The notes under the pieces: generated by a model | Databases searched by the model: none | What the model was told of the DNA's origin: nothing | The model's input: only the letters and a program-made list of their open reading frames with translations | From: an uncultured Actinomyces sp. | GTDB taxonomy: Bacteria > Actinomycetota > Actinomycetes > Actinomycetales > Actinomycetaceae | Length of the DNA: 11,393 nucleotides | NCBI GenBank assembly: GCA_938028585.1 | Contig: CALIZH010000432.1 | Span: forward strand, 1 to 11,393 | Direction: 5' to 3' | Shown: in pieces, positions 1 to 7,396 of the stretch | Position numbering within the stretch: position 1 is the stretch's first letter | Layout of the letters: each line of letters starts with the position of its first letter | Made by a program: the position numbers and the translations under genes

Positions 1-1476
1 ATTCGCATGCTTAATCTGAGCCAGACGAGCATAAAGCTCCGAGTTGCCCGCACCCGTGTACTCAGAAAGCACATCAAGGTCGGTCACCCAGCGATCCGAG
101 CCGGTCACTTCATCCAGAAGCGTTGCCAAGCGCGGGTTGCACTGCTTGAGCCAACGACGCGGAGTCACGCCATTGGTCTTATTGTTGAAGCGCTCAGGCC
201 AAATCGCGTACCACTCTTTGAGCGTCTCGCGCTTAATGATTTCAGTGTGCAGCGCGGCCACGCCGTTGATCGAGTACGAGGCGTAGCAGGCGATCCAGGC
301 CATGCGGACCGTGTTGCCGGAGACGGGAGCCATGTAGTCAATGGTCGCGCCATCAACGCCACGCTCGGACATGTCAATGCGGAAGCGACGGTCGATCTCT
401 CGGACGATTTCAGAAATACGCGGGAAGAGACGATCGAAGATGTGGATATCCCAGGTCTCAAGCGCCTCGGCCAGAACCGTGTGGTTCGTGTACGCAAAGG
501 TACGTGAGACAACATCCCATGCATCTTCCCAACCCAGACCATGCTCATCCATCAGAATACGCATGAGTTCGGGAATGGCCAGAACCGGGTGGGTGTCATT
601 GAGCTGGATGGCGTTGTACTCTGCAAAACCGCGCAGGTCCGAACCGTGCTCAGCAACGTAGTTATCAACAATGGCCTGCAGCGACGCAGAGCAGAAGAAG
701 TACTGCTGGCGAACACGCAGAACCTTACCTTCAAAGGTCGTGTCGTTCGGGTAAAGAACACGCGAGATATCCATGGTGCGCTCGCGGTCGACAATCGCGT
801 CGGTAAAGCGCTGCGAGTTGAACGCGTCGTAGTCGAACTCTTCCATGGGCTCGGCCTTCCACAGACGCAAAGTATTGACGTTCTGGGTGCCGTAACCGGT
901 AATCGGCATGTCATAAGGAATCGCACGAACAGTCAGGTCTGCATAGCGAACAATGCGCTGTTCCTCTTCGCGACGAATAACGAAGGGGTAGCCCTCTTCC
1001 ATCCAAGGATCAGGGTGTTCGGTCTGGAAACCATTGTCGAAGAGCTGCTTGAACAATCCGTAGCGGTACAAGATGCCGTAGCCGGCAACGGGCAGGTCCA
1101 AGGTCGCGCAAGAATCAAGGAAGCACGCTGCTAGACGACCAAGACCACCATTACCCAAAGCGGCATCGGGTTCTTCTTCCAGAACCACGGACAGATCCTT
1201 GCCCAGTGCAGCCAAGGCCTCGCGGGCCTCGTCAACCATTCCAAGGTTGGAGAGGTTATTGAGCAACGCACGTCCCATGAGGAACTCTGCGGAGAAGTAG
1301 TGTTCCATACGACCCACTGCGTAGGTGCGCTCAGTTGCATGCCAGCGATCAGCAATACGATCAATGATTGCCGCCGAAAGGCCCTGCCACGCTTCCATCT
1401 CGGTCGAGACGCGCTCTGGGCGTCCGGACACTGCGCGTACCTGGGACTTCAGCTGTTCCTCTAGGGACCGGCTCAT
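1..1476 (-). CDS. glgP: Glycogen/alpha-glucan phosphorylase, N-terminal 492 residues (3' end beyond window)
   Basis: Releases glucose-1-phosphate from glycogen or maltodextrins by phosphorolysis in the cytoplasm (GT35 family). The frame is open from the ATG at 1476 to the window edge, giving 492 residues of the roughly 800 usual for the family. Visible family motifs are YFSAEFLMGRAL at residues 60-71 and GNGGLGRLAACFLDS at about 108-122, followed by the LPVAGYGILYRYGLF stretch. Near the window edge the protein matches the family region after the NGVTPRRWL motif. The PLP-binding lysine and the rest of the C-terminal domain lie outside the window. The start is supported by a strong AAGGAG Shine-Dalgarno about 8 nt upstream. 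It follows marC on the same strand after a 108-bp gap holding a palindrome, so it probably has its own regulated promoter. It could equally be called MalP; the sequence does not settle the preferred substrate. Confidence 0.95.
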   Translation of the reverse strand, partial: MSRSLEEQLKSQVRAVSGRPERVSTEMEAWQGLSAAIIDRIADRWHATERTYAVGRMEHYFSAEFLMGRALLNNLSNLGMVDEAREALAALGKDLSVVLEEEPDAALGNGGLGRLAACFLDSCATLDLPVAGYGILYRYGLFKQLFDNGFQTEHPDPWMEEGYPFVIRREEEQRIVRYADLTVRAIPYDMPITGYGTQNVNTLRLWKAEPMEEFDYDAFNSQRFTDAIVDRERTMDISRVLYPNDTTFEGKVLRVRQQYFFCSASLQAIVDNYVAEHGSDLRGFAEYNAIQLNDTHPVLAIPELMRILMDEHGLGWEDAWDVVSRTFAYTNHTVLAEALETWDIHIFDRLFPRISEIVREIDRRFRIDMSERGVDGATIDYMAPVSGNTVRMAWIACYASYSINGVAALHTEIIKRETLKEWYAIWPERFNNKTNGVTPRRWLKQCNPRLATLLDEVTGSDRWVTDLDVLSEYTGAGNSELYARLAQIKHAN

Positions 1477-1499
1477 AAAATCTCTCCTTGCGATTGACT

Positions 1500-1519
1500 C
1501 AGCACTACCGGTAGCACTG
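1500..1519. promoter_or_regulatory. Operator-like palindrome upstream of glgP
   Basis: The core CTACCGGTAG (1505-1514) is a perfect 10-bp palindrome centred on CG. It is flanked by non-matching CA dinucleotides and then by matching CAG and CTG arms, making a 20-bp imperfect palindrome. It lies about 25-40 bp upstream of the glgP ATG, just downstream of possible minus-strand -10 boxes (TAGGCT at 1530-1525 or TTATTC at 1525-1520), where a repressor would block transcription. A central CpG and this size are typical of LacI-family operators, which often control sugar-polymer genes; that assignment is inference. Confidence 0.4.
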
Positions 1520-1534
1520 GAATAAGCCTACTGT

Positions 1535-1552
1535 AGCCCCACAAAGCGGGGC
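1535..1552. terminator. Short GC hairpin between marC and glgP
   Basis: GCCCC at 1535-1539 pairs with GGGGC at 1548-1552 around a short loop, within the gap between the marC stop and the glgP start. It has no T-tract on the correct side for minus-strand transcription: the T-run at about 1558-1563 is read before the hairpin. It may be a weak U-less terminator of the PHP-marC unit or simply part of the glgP leader. Confidence 0.25.
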
Positions 1553-1584
1553 GAGATAAAAAAGATGACGGACTGTCAACCTGA

Positions 1585-2223
1585 CTAATGAACGATTCCA
1601 GCGTTCTTAATAAAGTCGAAAACACCACCCATGACCAGTTCGGTTGCAATAGCGGCCAAAAGCACACCGGAAATCTTCGTGAGCAACATAATGCCGCCCG
1701 TTCCCAGGAAGCGTGAAAGCTCCAAAGCGAAACGCATCGACAGCCAAATCACCACGTGGGTTGCAACGACAGCACCGACAACGCCAACAATGGAACCAAC
1801 TGTGTGGGCCTGTGCCATCGACACCATCACAGCAACAATCGCACCAGGACCCGCAAGCAGCGGAATCCCCAGCGGAACCAAGGCAACATTCACTGCGTCA
1901 TCACCGGTATCGGGCTGCTCCATGTCGCTGGAGGTCAACAATTCCATCGCCACCAAGAACAACAGCACGCCACCGGAAAGTTTCAAAGATTCCATTGAAA
2001 TATGGAGTGCGCGCAAAATCTGCTGCCCAAGGAAAGCGAAAGTAAGAATGACTCCGAAAGACACCAGTGACGCTTGGAAAGCCGCTTTACGCTGAGCAGT
2101 GCGCGACAGCTTAGAGGTTAACCCCAAGAAGACAGGCATCAAGCCCATAGGGTCCAAAATGACGATCAGTGTCGCAAAAGTCGTCAACAAGACCGTAATG
2201 TCCACAACAGAACCGATACTCAT
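1585..2223 (-). CDS. MarC family integral membrane protein
   Basis: A 212-residue hydrophobic protein of the MarC/UPF0056 family. It has about six predicted membrane segments, an early LDPMGLMPVFLGL segment (about residues 23-35) and the characteristic VALVPLGIPLLAGPGAI motif near the middle. Length and motif order fit the family. The function is unclear: the E. coli namesake was once linked to multiple antibiotic resistance but that link has not held up, so no substrate should be inferred. The ATG overlaps the TGA of the upstream PHP gene (ATGA, 2223-2220), so translation is probably coupled and both share one mRNA. It ends 108 bp before the glgP start. Confidence 0.92.
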   Translation of the reverse strand: MSIGSVVDITVLLTTFATLIVILDPMGLMPVFLGLTSKLSRTAQRKAAFQASLVSFGVILTFAFLGQQILRALHISMESLKLSGGVLLFLVAMELLTSSDMEQPDTGDDAVNVALVPLGIPLLAGPGAIVAVMVSMAQAHTVGSIVGVVGAVVATHVVIWLSMRFALELSRFLGTGGIMLLTKISGVLLAAIATELVMGGVFDFIKNAGIVH

Positions 2224-3065
2224 GGGTGCAGGACCTCTAAAAACGCTTCCTCTTCAAGTTTGTTCAGCACCGACTGATCCGTTAGGTTTTCACCAAGTTG
2301 ATTCGGCTTTCCTAGGCCGTGATAGTCGGAGGAACCAAATACTTCCAGCTTCAAACGGCGTGCGATCCGCTCCACATCGGCTCGATCCTCTTCGGTATGA
2401 TCACGATGATCGCGCTCAATCCCGAACAGGCCCGCTTCCTTCATCATATCAATGACTTCCTCGGGCAGAAGCCTTTGGCGAGCCCGCGCGCGCGGATGCG
2501 CCAACACAGGGACTCCCCCGGCGGCTCGAACCAGCTCCACAGCATCGACGGGGTCGGGTGCCCAGTGCATGACGTAATACTTACTAGAAGGATGCAGAGT
2601 CTGCGTAAAAACGGCACTGCGATCAGGAAAAGCGCCTATTTCAACCAAGGCATCCGCAATATGTGGACGCCCAACCGGTCCATCTTCAGGAGCAAGAGCA
2701 CGCACCTGCTCCCACGTGATTGGGTAATCCTCTGCGAGGCGTTCAACAATTTTTCGCGCGCGAGTGAGACGCGACTCAGTCGCTCGACGCTGCACTGCAA
2801 GCAGGGCCTCGTTCGTGGGATCGGGAAGGTATCCCAGAAGGTGAACAGTGATCCCCTCACGCGCACAGGACAACTCCACCCCACGCACTAAGGACACCCC
2901 AGTTCGCTCAACGCAGGCAGCGGCCTCGTCCCAGCCAGCGTAGGTGTCATGGTCGGTCAGCCCCACGACATCCACATGCGCCTGACGCGCTTTCTCCATG
3001 AGTTCGGCGGGAGTATCGGTTCCGTCCGAATACGCACTGTGTGTATGAAGATCGATCCTCGTCAT
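2220..3065 (-). CDS. PHP-domain phosphoesterase, RNase AM (YciV)-like
   Basis: A 281-residue PHP-superfamily metal-dependent phosphoesterase. Metal-binding motifs are visible in order: DLHTHSAYSDG (His7, His9, Asp14), LTDHD (Asp38, His39), GVELS (Glu64), His75 in the VHLLGY segment, LAHPR, and a C-terminal GSSDYHG motif. Length and motif order match the YciV/TrpH-like group, in which the E. coli member (RNase AM) is a 5'-3' exonuclease on short RNAs and acts on nucleoside 3',5'-bisphosphates. A similar role here is inference. I chose the ATG at 3065 rather than one at 3116 because the HTH motif normally lies only a few residues from the N-terminus and a -10-like TATTCT ends 6 nt before this ATG, as for a leaderless mRNA. 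It overlaps the downstream marC start by four bases. Confidence 0.9.
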   Translation of the reverse strand: MTRIDLHTHSAYSDGTDTPAELMEKARQAHVDVVGLTDHDTYAGWDEAAACVERTGVSLVRGVELSCAREGITVHLLGYLPDPTNEALLAVQRRATESRLTRARKIVERLAEDYPITWEQVRALAPEDGPVGRPHIADALVEIGAFPDRSAVFTQTLHPSSKYYVMHWAPDPVDAVELVRAAGGVPVLAHPRARARQRLLPEEVIDMMKEAGLFGIERDHRDHTEEDRADVERIARRLKLEVFGSSDYHGLGKPNQLGENLTDQSVLNKLEEEAFLEVLHP

Positions 3066-3071
3066 GTATTT

Positions 3072-3077
3072 AGAATA
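3072..3077 (-). promoter_or_regulatory. -10 box for a leaderless PHP-marC transcript
   Basis: On the minus strand TATTCT (3077-3072) ends 6 nt before the ATG at 3065, so transcription should start at or next to the A of the start codon. No Shine-Dalgarno is visible. I see no convincing -35 box. Leaderless genes with a TANNNT box at this spacing are common in actinobacteria. Confidence 0.5.
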
Positions 3078-3122
3078 CGGTCCGCGTAGCACGGCGCACG
3101 GGGAAAGTGAGACCATGACACT

Positions 3123-4655
3123 ATGACTACGACTGAAACAACCTCCGCGGAAGAAGCACCCGATTCTCTGGCTGAGCGCGTGAATAATCGCTCGCGCCGT
3201 CCATCCTCAGATGCATTCCGAGAATTCATGGGCTCCCAATGGGGTCCGCGTCCTGATCCGGGTATTACTCGATCGGCCGTTGCCGACTACCTTCCCGCTC
3301 GTGCAACTGCAGCCGGAGAGCCCTTCGCCGGTGAACGACTGGTCATCCCCGCAGGCACCTACAAGGTTCGTTCAAACGACTGCACCTACCGTTTCCGCGC
3401 ATACTCAGCATTCGCTCACCTCTCCGGTCTTGGGCAAGAACGCGAACCCGATTCAGTGATTGTCCTTGAACCCCTTCCCGAAGGCGGTCACGAGGCAGTG
3501 CTGTACTTCAAGCCCCGAACTTCTCGTTCTTCCCAAGAGTTCTACTCCGACTCGCGCTACGGCGAGTTTTGGGTGGGTGCCCGCCCGTCCCTCGAGGAGG
3601 TTGCAACCGAAACCGGTCTGCGTTGCGAGCACATTGATACTCTTCACGATGCTCTGGCCAAGGATGCGGGAATCGTTCGTTTGCGCGTGGTTCGTAATGT
3701 CGACGAGGCCGTGGAAGCCATGGTCAACGAGGTGCGCATGCAGGCAGGCCTGCCTTTTGGTGGCGACGCGGCCGAAACCGATGATGCTTTGGAAGAGCGC
3801 CTCTCAGAAATCCGTCTGTGCAAGGACGAGTTTGAGATCTCCGAACTGCAACGCGCAGTCGAGATCACAAAGACTGGATTCGAAGATATCCTTCGTTCAC
3901 TGCCTCGAGCCGTTGGTCACCGCCGTGGCGAACGCGTCATTGAGGGCGCCTTTGGAGCGGTAGCCCGCGAAGAAGGAAACGGCTTGGGCTACGACACCAT
4001 CGCTGCCTCGGGCAACCACGCGAATACTCTGCACTGGATCGATAACGATGGTCCGGTGAACGACGGCGACCTGGTTTTGGTTGATGCCGGTGTTGAGGTT
4101 GATTCGCTCTACACCGCAGACATCACCCGCACGCTCCCCGTCAATGGAACCTTCTCCCCCACTCAGGCGAAGGTTTACCAGGCGGTTTTGGATGCCTGCG
4201 AGGCCGCACTTGAGCGTGCCAATCAACCCGGAACCCGCTTCCGCGATGTTCACGATGCCGCGATGAAGGTTATTGCCGCACGCCTGGAAGAATGGGGCCT
4301 ACTGCCTGTCAGTGCAGAAGAGTCGCTTTCTCCCAACGGCCAGCAGCACCGCCGCTGGATGCCTCACGGCACAAGCCACCACTTGGGCTTGGATGTTCAC
4401 GACTGCGCTCAGGCGCGTCGCGAAATGTACCAGGATGCGCTGTTGGAGCCCGGAATGTGCTTCACCATCGAACCCGGTTTGTACTTCCGCGCCGATGACA
4501 TGGCTATCCCCGAGGAATTCCGCGGAATTGGCGTGCGTATTGAGGATGATGTTTTGGTGAATGCTGATGGCAGTGTTACCCGAATTTCGGAAGACATCCC
4601 GCGAACCATTGCCGATGTCGAGGCATGGATTGCCAGCGCTCAAGGGCGCGCATAA
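3123..4655 (+). CDS. pepP: Xaa-Pro aminopeptidase (aminopeptidase P, M24B)
   Basis: A 510-residue aminopeptidase P removing N-terminal residues that precede proline, acting on cytoplasmic peptides. The N-terminal AMP_N domain covers roughly residues 40-190; the C-terminal pita-bread catalytic domain covers about 230-500. The five dinuclear-metal ligands are all present by alignment with E. coli AMPP: Asp321 (VLVDAG), Asp333 (TADITRT), His419 (HGTSHHLGLDVHD), Glu450 (FTIEPGLY) and Glu474 (VRIEDD). The enzyme therefore looks intact. Length is somewhat above the E. coli enzyme because of an extended N-terminus, which I recall as usual for actinobacteria. The start has only a weak purine-rich stretch upstream (GGGGAAAG), so it is the least certain part of the call. 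It is divergent from the PHP gene with 57 bp between starts and ends in a strong hairpin. Confidence 0.95.
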   Translation: MTTTETTSAEEAPDSLAERVNNRSRRPSSDAFREFMGSQWGPRPDPGITRSAVADYLPARATAAGEPFAGERLVIPAGTYKVRSNDCTYRFRAYSAFAHLSGLGQEREPDSVIVLEPLPEGGHEAVLYFKPRTSRSSQEFYSDSRYGEFWVGARPSLEEVATETGLRCEHIDTLHDALAKDAGIVRLRVVRNVDEAVEAMVNEVRMQAGLPFGGDAAETDDALEERLSEIRLCKDEFEISELQRAVEITKTGFEDILRSLPRAVGHRRGERVIEGAFGAVAREEGNGLGYDTIAASGNHANTLHWIDNDGPVNDGDLVLVDAGVEVDSLYTADITRTLPVNGTFSPTQAKVYQAVLDACEAALERANQPGTRFRDVHDAAMKVIAARLEEWGLLPVSAEESLSPNGQQHRRWMPHGTSHHLGLDVHDCAQARREMYQDALLEPGMCFTIEPGLYFRADDMAIPEEFRGIGVRIEDDVLVNADGSVTRISEDIPRTIADVEAWIASAQGRA

Positions 4656-4667
4656 GCCTGAATGCAC

Positions 4668-4701
4668 AAGTGGCCTCGTCCCAGCCGGGACGAGGCCACT
4701 T
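4668..4701. terminator. Convergent bidirectional hairpin terminator
   Basis: A perfect 15-bp inverted repeat: AAGTGGCCTCGTCCC (4668-4682), a four-base AGCC loop, and its exact complement (4687-4701). It sits between the ends of two converging genes (stops at 4655 and 4714), so it can end both transcripts. Neither side has a real T-tract, as is common for actinobacterial terminators. Confidence 0.85.
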
Positions 4702-4713
4702 CGCGTATATACG

Positions 4714-5394
4714 TCAGTTCTGAGGATCCTTTTGCGAGCTTTCGTCGTCGCGATGCTCCGCGCCGGTAGCGCTGGCGTCGGTTTCTGACAGTTGCGACAA
4801 ACGCACTCCAAAACGAGGCTTCTCATCGGGACGTGAGCCGTACTCAGTCGGACCACTGCTTTCGCGAACAGGGCGAACTCGACGCGGACGCATCTGATTA
4901 CCTTCGGTCTTCTGCAGAAGATCGAAAGCTTCGCGAATGCGCTCACTACCAGCAGCCTTCGAAATGATCACCGCATAACGGCCGGCGACTACCTGGGACT
5001 GAGAATAAAAGTCCCCTCGACGCCGGCGGATCAAGAACATTGCAGTGCTTAAACACGATGTGATCAGGGCACCCGCCAACATGCAGGCACCTACCCAGAC
5101 CATTGTGTTTCCCTGATTGACAGAGAGCACGATGCCGATCATGGCACCCCAGAGCGCGCCGTTCATCACTGCCTGGGAAACCGCTCGAGCCCAGGTCACG
5201 CGCCCGATAATTCGCTCAACCGAATAGAGGTCGGTACCAACCACGCTGACGTTCTCAACCTCAAAGTCATTGTTTGACAAAACCTCAAGGGCTGCCAAAG
5301 CCTGATCGTAAGAGGCATAGGAAGCAACTTCGGTGCCGTCAGGCAGGCTTCCACCCCCACGGGTCCGCCGGGTTCCGCTCACAGGTACGCTCAT
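4714..5394 (-). CDS. Two-TM membrane protein with general-stress-protein-like N-terminal domain
   Basis: A 226-residue protein. Residues 20-70 (pattern EVASYASYDQALAAL, then FEVENVSVVGTDL) resemble the small alpha/beta domain annotated as general stress protein (YflT/GSP17M-like). Two membrane segments follow at about 72-92 and 98-121, the second closed by an RRRR positive patch. A GRYAVIISK strand comes next, then a charged, probably disordered C-terminal tail. The function is unknown; the family name comes from stress induction of Bacillus relatives and should not be read as an activity. The ATG at 5394 is preceded by an AAAGGG Shine-Dalgarno. A longer frame reaches 5895, but that part overlaps the opposite-strand MgtE-like gene and is spurious. 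It is divergent from that gene, with 87 bp between starts. Confidence 0.7.
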   Translation of the reverse strand: MSVPVSGTRRTRGGGSLPDGTEVASYASYDQALAALEVLSNNDFEVENVSVVGTDLYSVERIIGRVTWARAVSQAVMNGALWGAMIGIVLSVNQGNTMVWVGACMLAGALITSCLSTAMFLIRRRRGDFYSQSQVVAGRYAVIISKAAGSERIREAFDLLQKTEGNQMRPRRVRPVRESSGPTEYGSRPDEKPRFGVRLSQLSETDASATGAEHRDDESSQKDPQN

Positions 5395-5469
5395 ACTTTT
5401 CCCTTTCGTATTCTGCCATCGTAGCGAGAACTTCCTTGCCATGGGCGGGTAAGAAGTTCGCTCTGGGGA

Positions 5470-5475
5470 TAAACT
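5470..5475 (+). promoter_or_regulatory. -10 box ahead of MgtE-like gene
   Basis: TAAACT fits the actinobacterial TANNNT pattern and ends 6 nt before the GTG at 5482, consistent with a leaderless transcript starting on that GTG. No Shine-Dalgarno precedes the GTG and no clear -35 is visible, so this is tentative. Confidence 0.4.
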
Positions 5476-5481
5476 GGCCGG

Positions 5482-6786
5482 GTGAGCAGTGCACCTATGA
5501 ACGTCGGAACAACCGGTCGCCGAATCTATATCGGCAAGCTTGCCGGTACCTCCGTCTTTGACCCGCTGGGTGAGAAAGTCGGTGTCATTCACGACGTCGT
5601 CGTGACATTTCGCCTGAATTCGACCGCCAACGTCATTGGCTTCGTCGTCGAGGTTGGCCCCCGAAAACGCGTGTTTCTGCCCTTTACTCGTGTGACGGCA
5701 ATTGAATCCGGTTCCGTCATCACAACTGGCCTGCTCAATATTCGTTCCTTCAACCAGCGTCCCGTTGAAACGCTTGTCATCACTGAGCTTTTCGACCGTG
5801 AAGTCACAATGAATGACGGAAGCGGCGTTGTGAAGATCCTTGACGTCGCCATGCAGCAACGCCGGCCTCGTGACTGGATCATCTCCACTCTGCACGTCCA
5901 GCGCGTTCGCACAACAACTTTGGGCTTCAAACGCGGCGGAACAACCATGACGGTTCGCGTCGATGAGGTCTCTTCACTACTTAAGACCGATTCAAACCAA
6001 GCGGCGACCGCTCTGATTCAACACACGGAAGACATGAAGGCTGCGGACCTCGCAGACTTCATTCACGATCTTCCTGCAGAACGACAGCTGGCCGTCGCAA
6101 CGGAACTCCCCGACTCACGTCTTGCAGACGTGCTGGAAGAGCTGGGCGAAGACGACCGCGTGTCGATCGTTTCTCAGCTGGAATCCAAGCGCGCTGCGGA
6201 CGTTCTGGACGCGATGCAGCCCGACGATGCCGCTGACCTCATGTCTGAGCTTCCCGTTGAAAAAGCTCAGTCTCTGCTGTCCTTGATGGAACCTGATGAA
6301 GCTGCAGACGTTCGTCGACTGATGGCCTACAAGGAGTCAACAGCCGGTTCCTTGATGACCACCGAACCGGTCATCTTGGCCCCCGATGCGACTGTGGCTC
6401 AGATGCTCGCTTCTATTCGTCGTTCTGACCTTCCGGTTTCTTTGGCCGCAGCTGCTTTCATCGCACGACCGCCCTTGGAAACCCCGACGGGTCAATACTT
6501 GGGTGCTGTCCATTTCCAGCGCGCGCTTCGCGAACCCCCCAATACACTTCTGGGGACCATCATGGACACCGACCTCGACAGGCTCTCCCCTGACGCCCAC
6601 GTTGCGACTGTCACGCGTCTGCTGGCGACATACAACCTGACAGTTCTTCCCGTTGTCGATGAAGACGGGCACCTTCTGGGCGCCGTTTCCGTTGATGACG
6701 TTTTGGACGAACTGCTGCCACGTGACTGGCGTGACTGGGATGATGATGTGACCGACCGAGTAATGGCAAGGAGTATTGATGGCTGA
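5482..6786 (+). CDS. Soluble MgtE N-domain / CBS protein with PRC-barrel, no channel domain
   Basis: A 434-residue cytoplasmic protein. Residues about 10-140 look like one or two PRC-barrel-type beta domains (GKLAGTSVFDPLGEKVGVI, VFLPFTRV). About 185-286 is the helical MgtE N-domain with repeated LADVLEEL / AADVLDAM / AADLMSEL units. From about 287 (TAGSLM) to 420 there is a CBS pair ending VDDVLDELLP. In MgtE channels this cytosolic part senses Mg2+ and gates the pore, but here no transmembrane domain follows, so it cannot itself be a channel. Many actinobacteria seem to have this form, often labelled magnesium transporter. Its stop overlaps the next gene by 8 bp, so the DUF1003 membrane protein is a likely functional partner (inference). 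Start: GTG at 5482, possibly leaderless; ATG at 5497 is the alternative. Confidence 0.85.
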   Translation: MSSAPMNVGTTGRRIYIGKLAGTSVFDPLGEKVGVIHDVVVTFRLNSTANVIGFVVEVGPRKRVFLPFTRVTAIESGSVITTGLLNIRSFNQRPVETLVITELFDREVTMNDGSGVVKILDVAMQQRRPRDWIISTLHVQRVRTTTLGFKRGGTTMTVRVDEVSSLLKTDSNQAATALIQHTEDMKAADLADFIHDLPAERQLAVATELPDSRLADVLEELGEDDRVSIVSQLESKRAADVLDAMQPDDAADLMSELPVEKAQSLLSLMEPDEAADVRRLMAYKESTAGSLMTTEPVILAPDATVAQMLASIRRSDLPVSLAAAAFIARPPLETPTGQYLGAVHFQRALREPPNTLLGTIMDTDLDRLSPDAHVATVTRLLATYNLTVLPVVDEDGHLLGAVSVDDVLDELLPRDWRDWDDDVTDRVMARSIDG

Positions 6787-7354
6787 TCGTCTTGATACCC
6801 CCACCGAGCGGAAGTTTAAGCTTTTTCGCCGCCGTTCCTCTGGCGATGGTTTCGGCCAGTTTGCCGAGGCCACGGCCCGCTTTATGGGCTCGCCGAAGTT
6901 CATCCTCTACATGACGATTTTCGTCGTCTCGTGGATTGTCGCCAACGTCCTTCTTTACAAGGTCTCAGAGAAGTACGCGTGGGATCCCTACCCCTTTATT
7001 TTGCTGAACCTCGCCTTCTCAACCCAGGCTTCATATTCGGCACCTCTGATCCTTCTTGCACAGAATCGCCAAGATGATCGTGACCGCGTTCAAGCAGAAC
7101 AAGACCGTCAGCGCGCGGAACGCAATCTTGCCGATACCGAGTATCTGACCCGCGAGATTGCTGGTCTTCGCATTGCGCTGCAAGATGTTGCAACACGCGA
7201 CTTCGTCCGCTCGGAACTTCGCGATATGCTCAACGATCTGCGCGAGGAGCTTGAAGAGCGCGACGAACGACTTGCTCAGCTCAGCGCTCAGGCAAATACG
7301 GACCAAGCAGAAGATTCTGCGGATCTGTCTACTCCGCTTCACGCCGACAGCTAA
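6779..7354 (+). CDS. DUF1003 family membrane protein
   Basis: A 191-residue protein with the diagnostic DUF1003 pattern: two membrane segments at about 41-60 and 72-94, with W52, N56, DPYPF (69-73), a SxQASYSAPLI stretch and the QNRQDDRDR signature at 95-103. A long charged, probably coiled-coil region follows (about 100-180). The biochemical function is unknown. The ATG at 6779 has an AAGGAG Shine-Dalgarno at optimal spacing and overlaps the end of the MgtE-like gene by 8 bp, so the two are co-translated. A TTG three bases upstream lies too close to the Shine-Dalgarno. The pairing with an MgtE-N/CBS protein is, from memory, conserved in other actinobacteria. Confidence 0.92.
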   Translation: MADRLDTPTERKFKLFRRRSSGDGFGQFAEATARFMGSPKFILYMTIFVVSWIVANVLLYKVSEKYAWDPYPFILLNLAFSTQASYSAPLILLAQNRQDDRDRVQAEQDRQRAERNLADTEYLTREIAGLRIALQDVATRDFVRSELRDMLNDLREELEERDERLAQLSAQANTDQAEDSADLSTPLHADS

Positions 7355-7396
7355 ACCAGTCTGCGCAAACCGTTGCTGGGTCATAGGATTGACACC

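Noticed and set aside
7..1364. Several open frames on the plus strand (7-507, 541-1134) and in other minus frames opposite or within glgP
   Set aside because: They overlap the clear glycogen phosphorylase frame and show no family motifs; they arise from the coding pattern of that gene.
1631..2891. Plus-strand frames opposite marC and the PHP gene (1631-2095, 2319-2891)
   Set aside because: They are antisense to well-supported genes and have no family features or start signals.
3066..3116. Longer PHP protein starting at 3116
   Set aside because: The extension has no homology, would run across the -10 box, and PHP proteins of this type start only a few residues before the HTH motif.
5395..5895. 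Upstream extension of the stress-protein-like frame to 5895
   Set aside because: The extra residues overlap the MgtE-like gene on the other strand, and a good ribosome site precedes the ATG at 5394.
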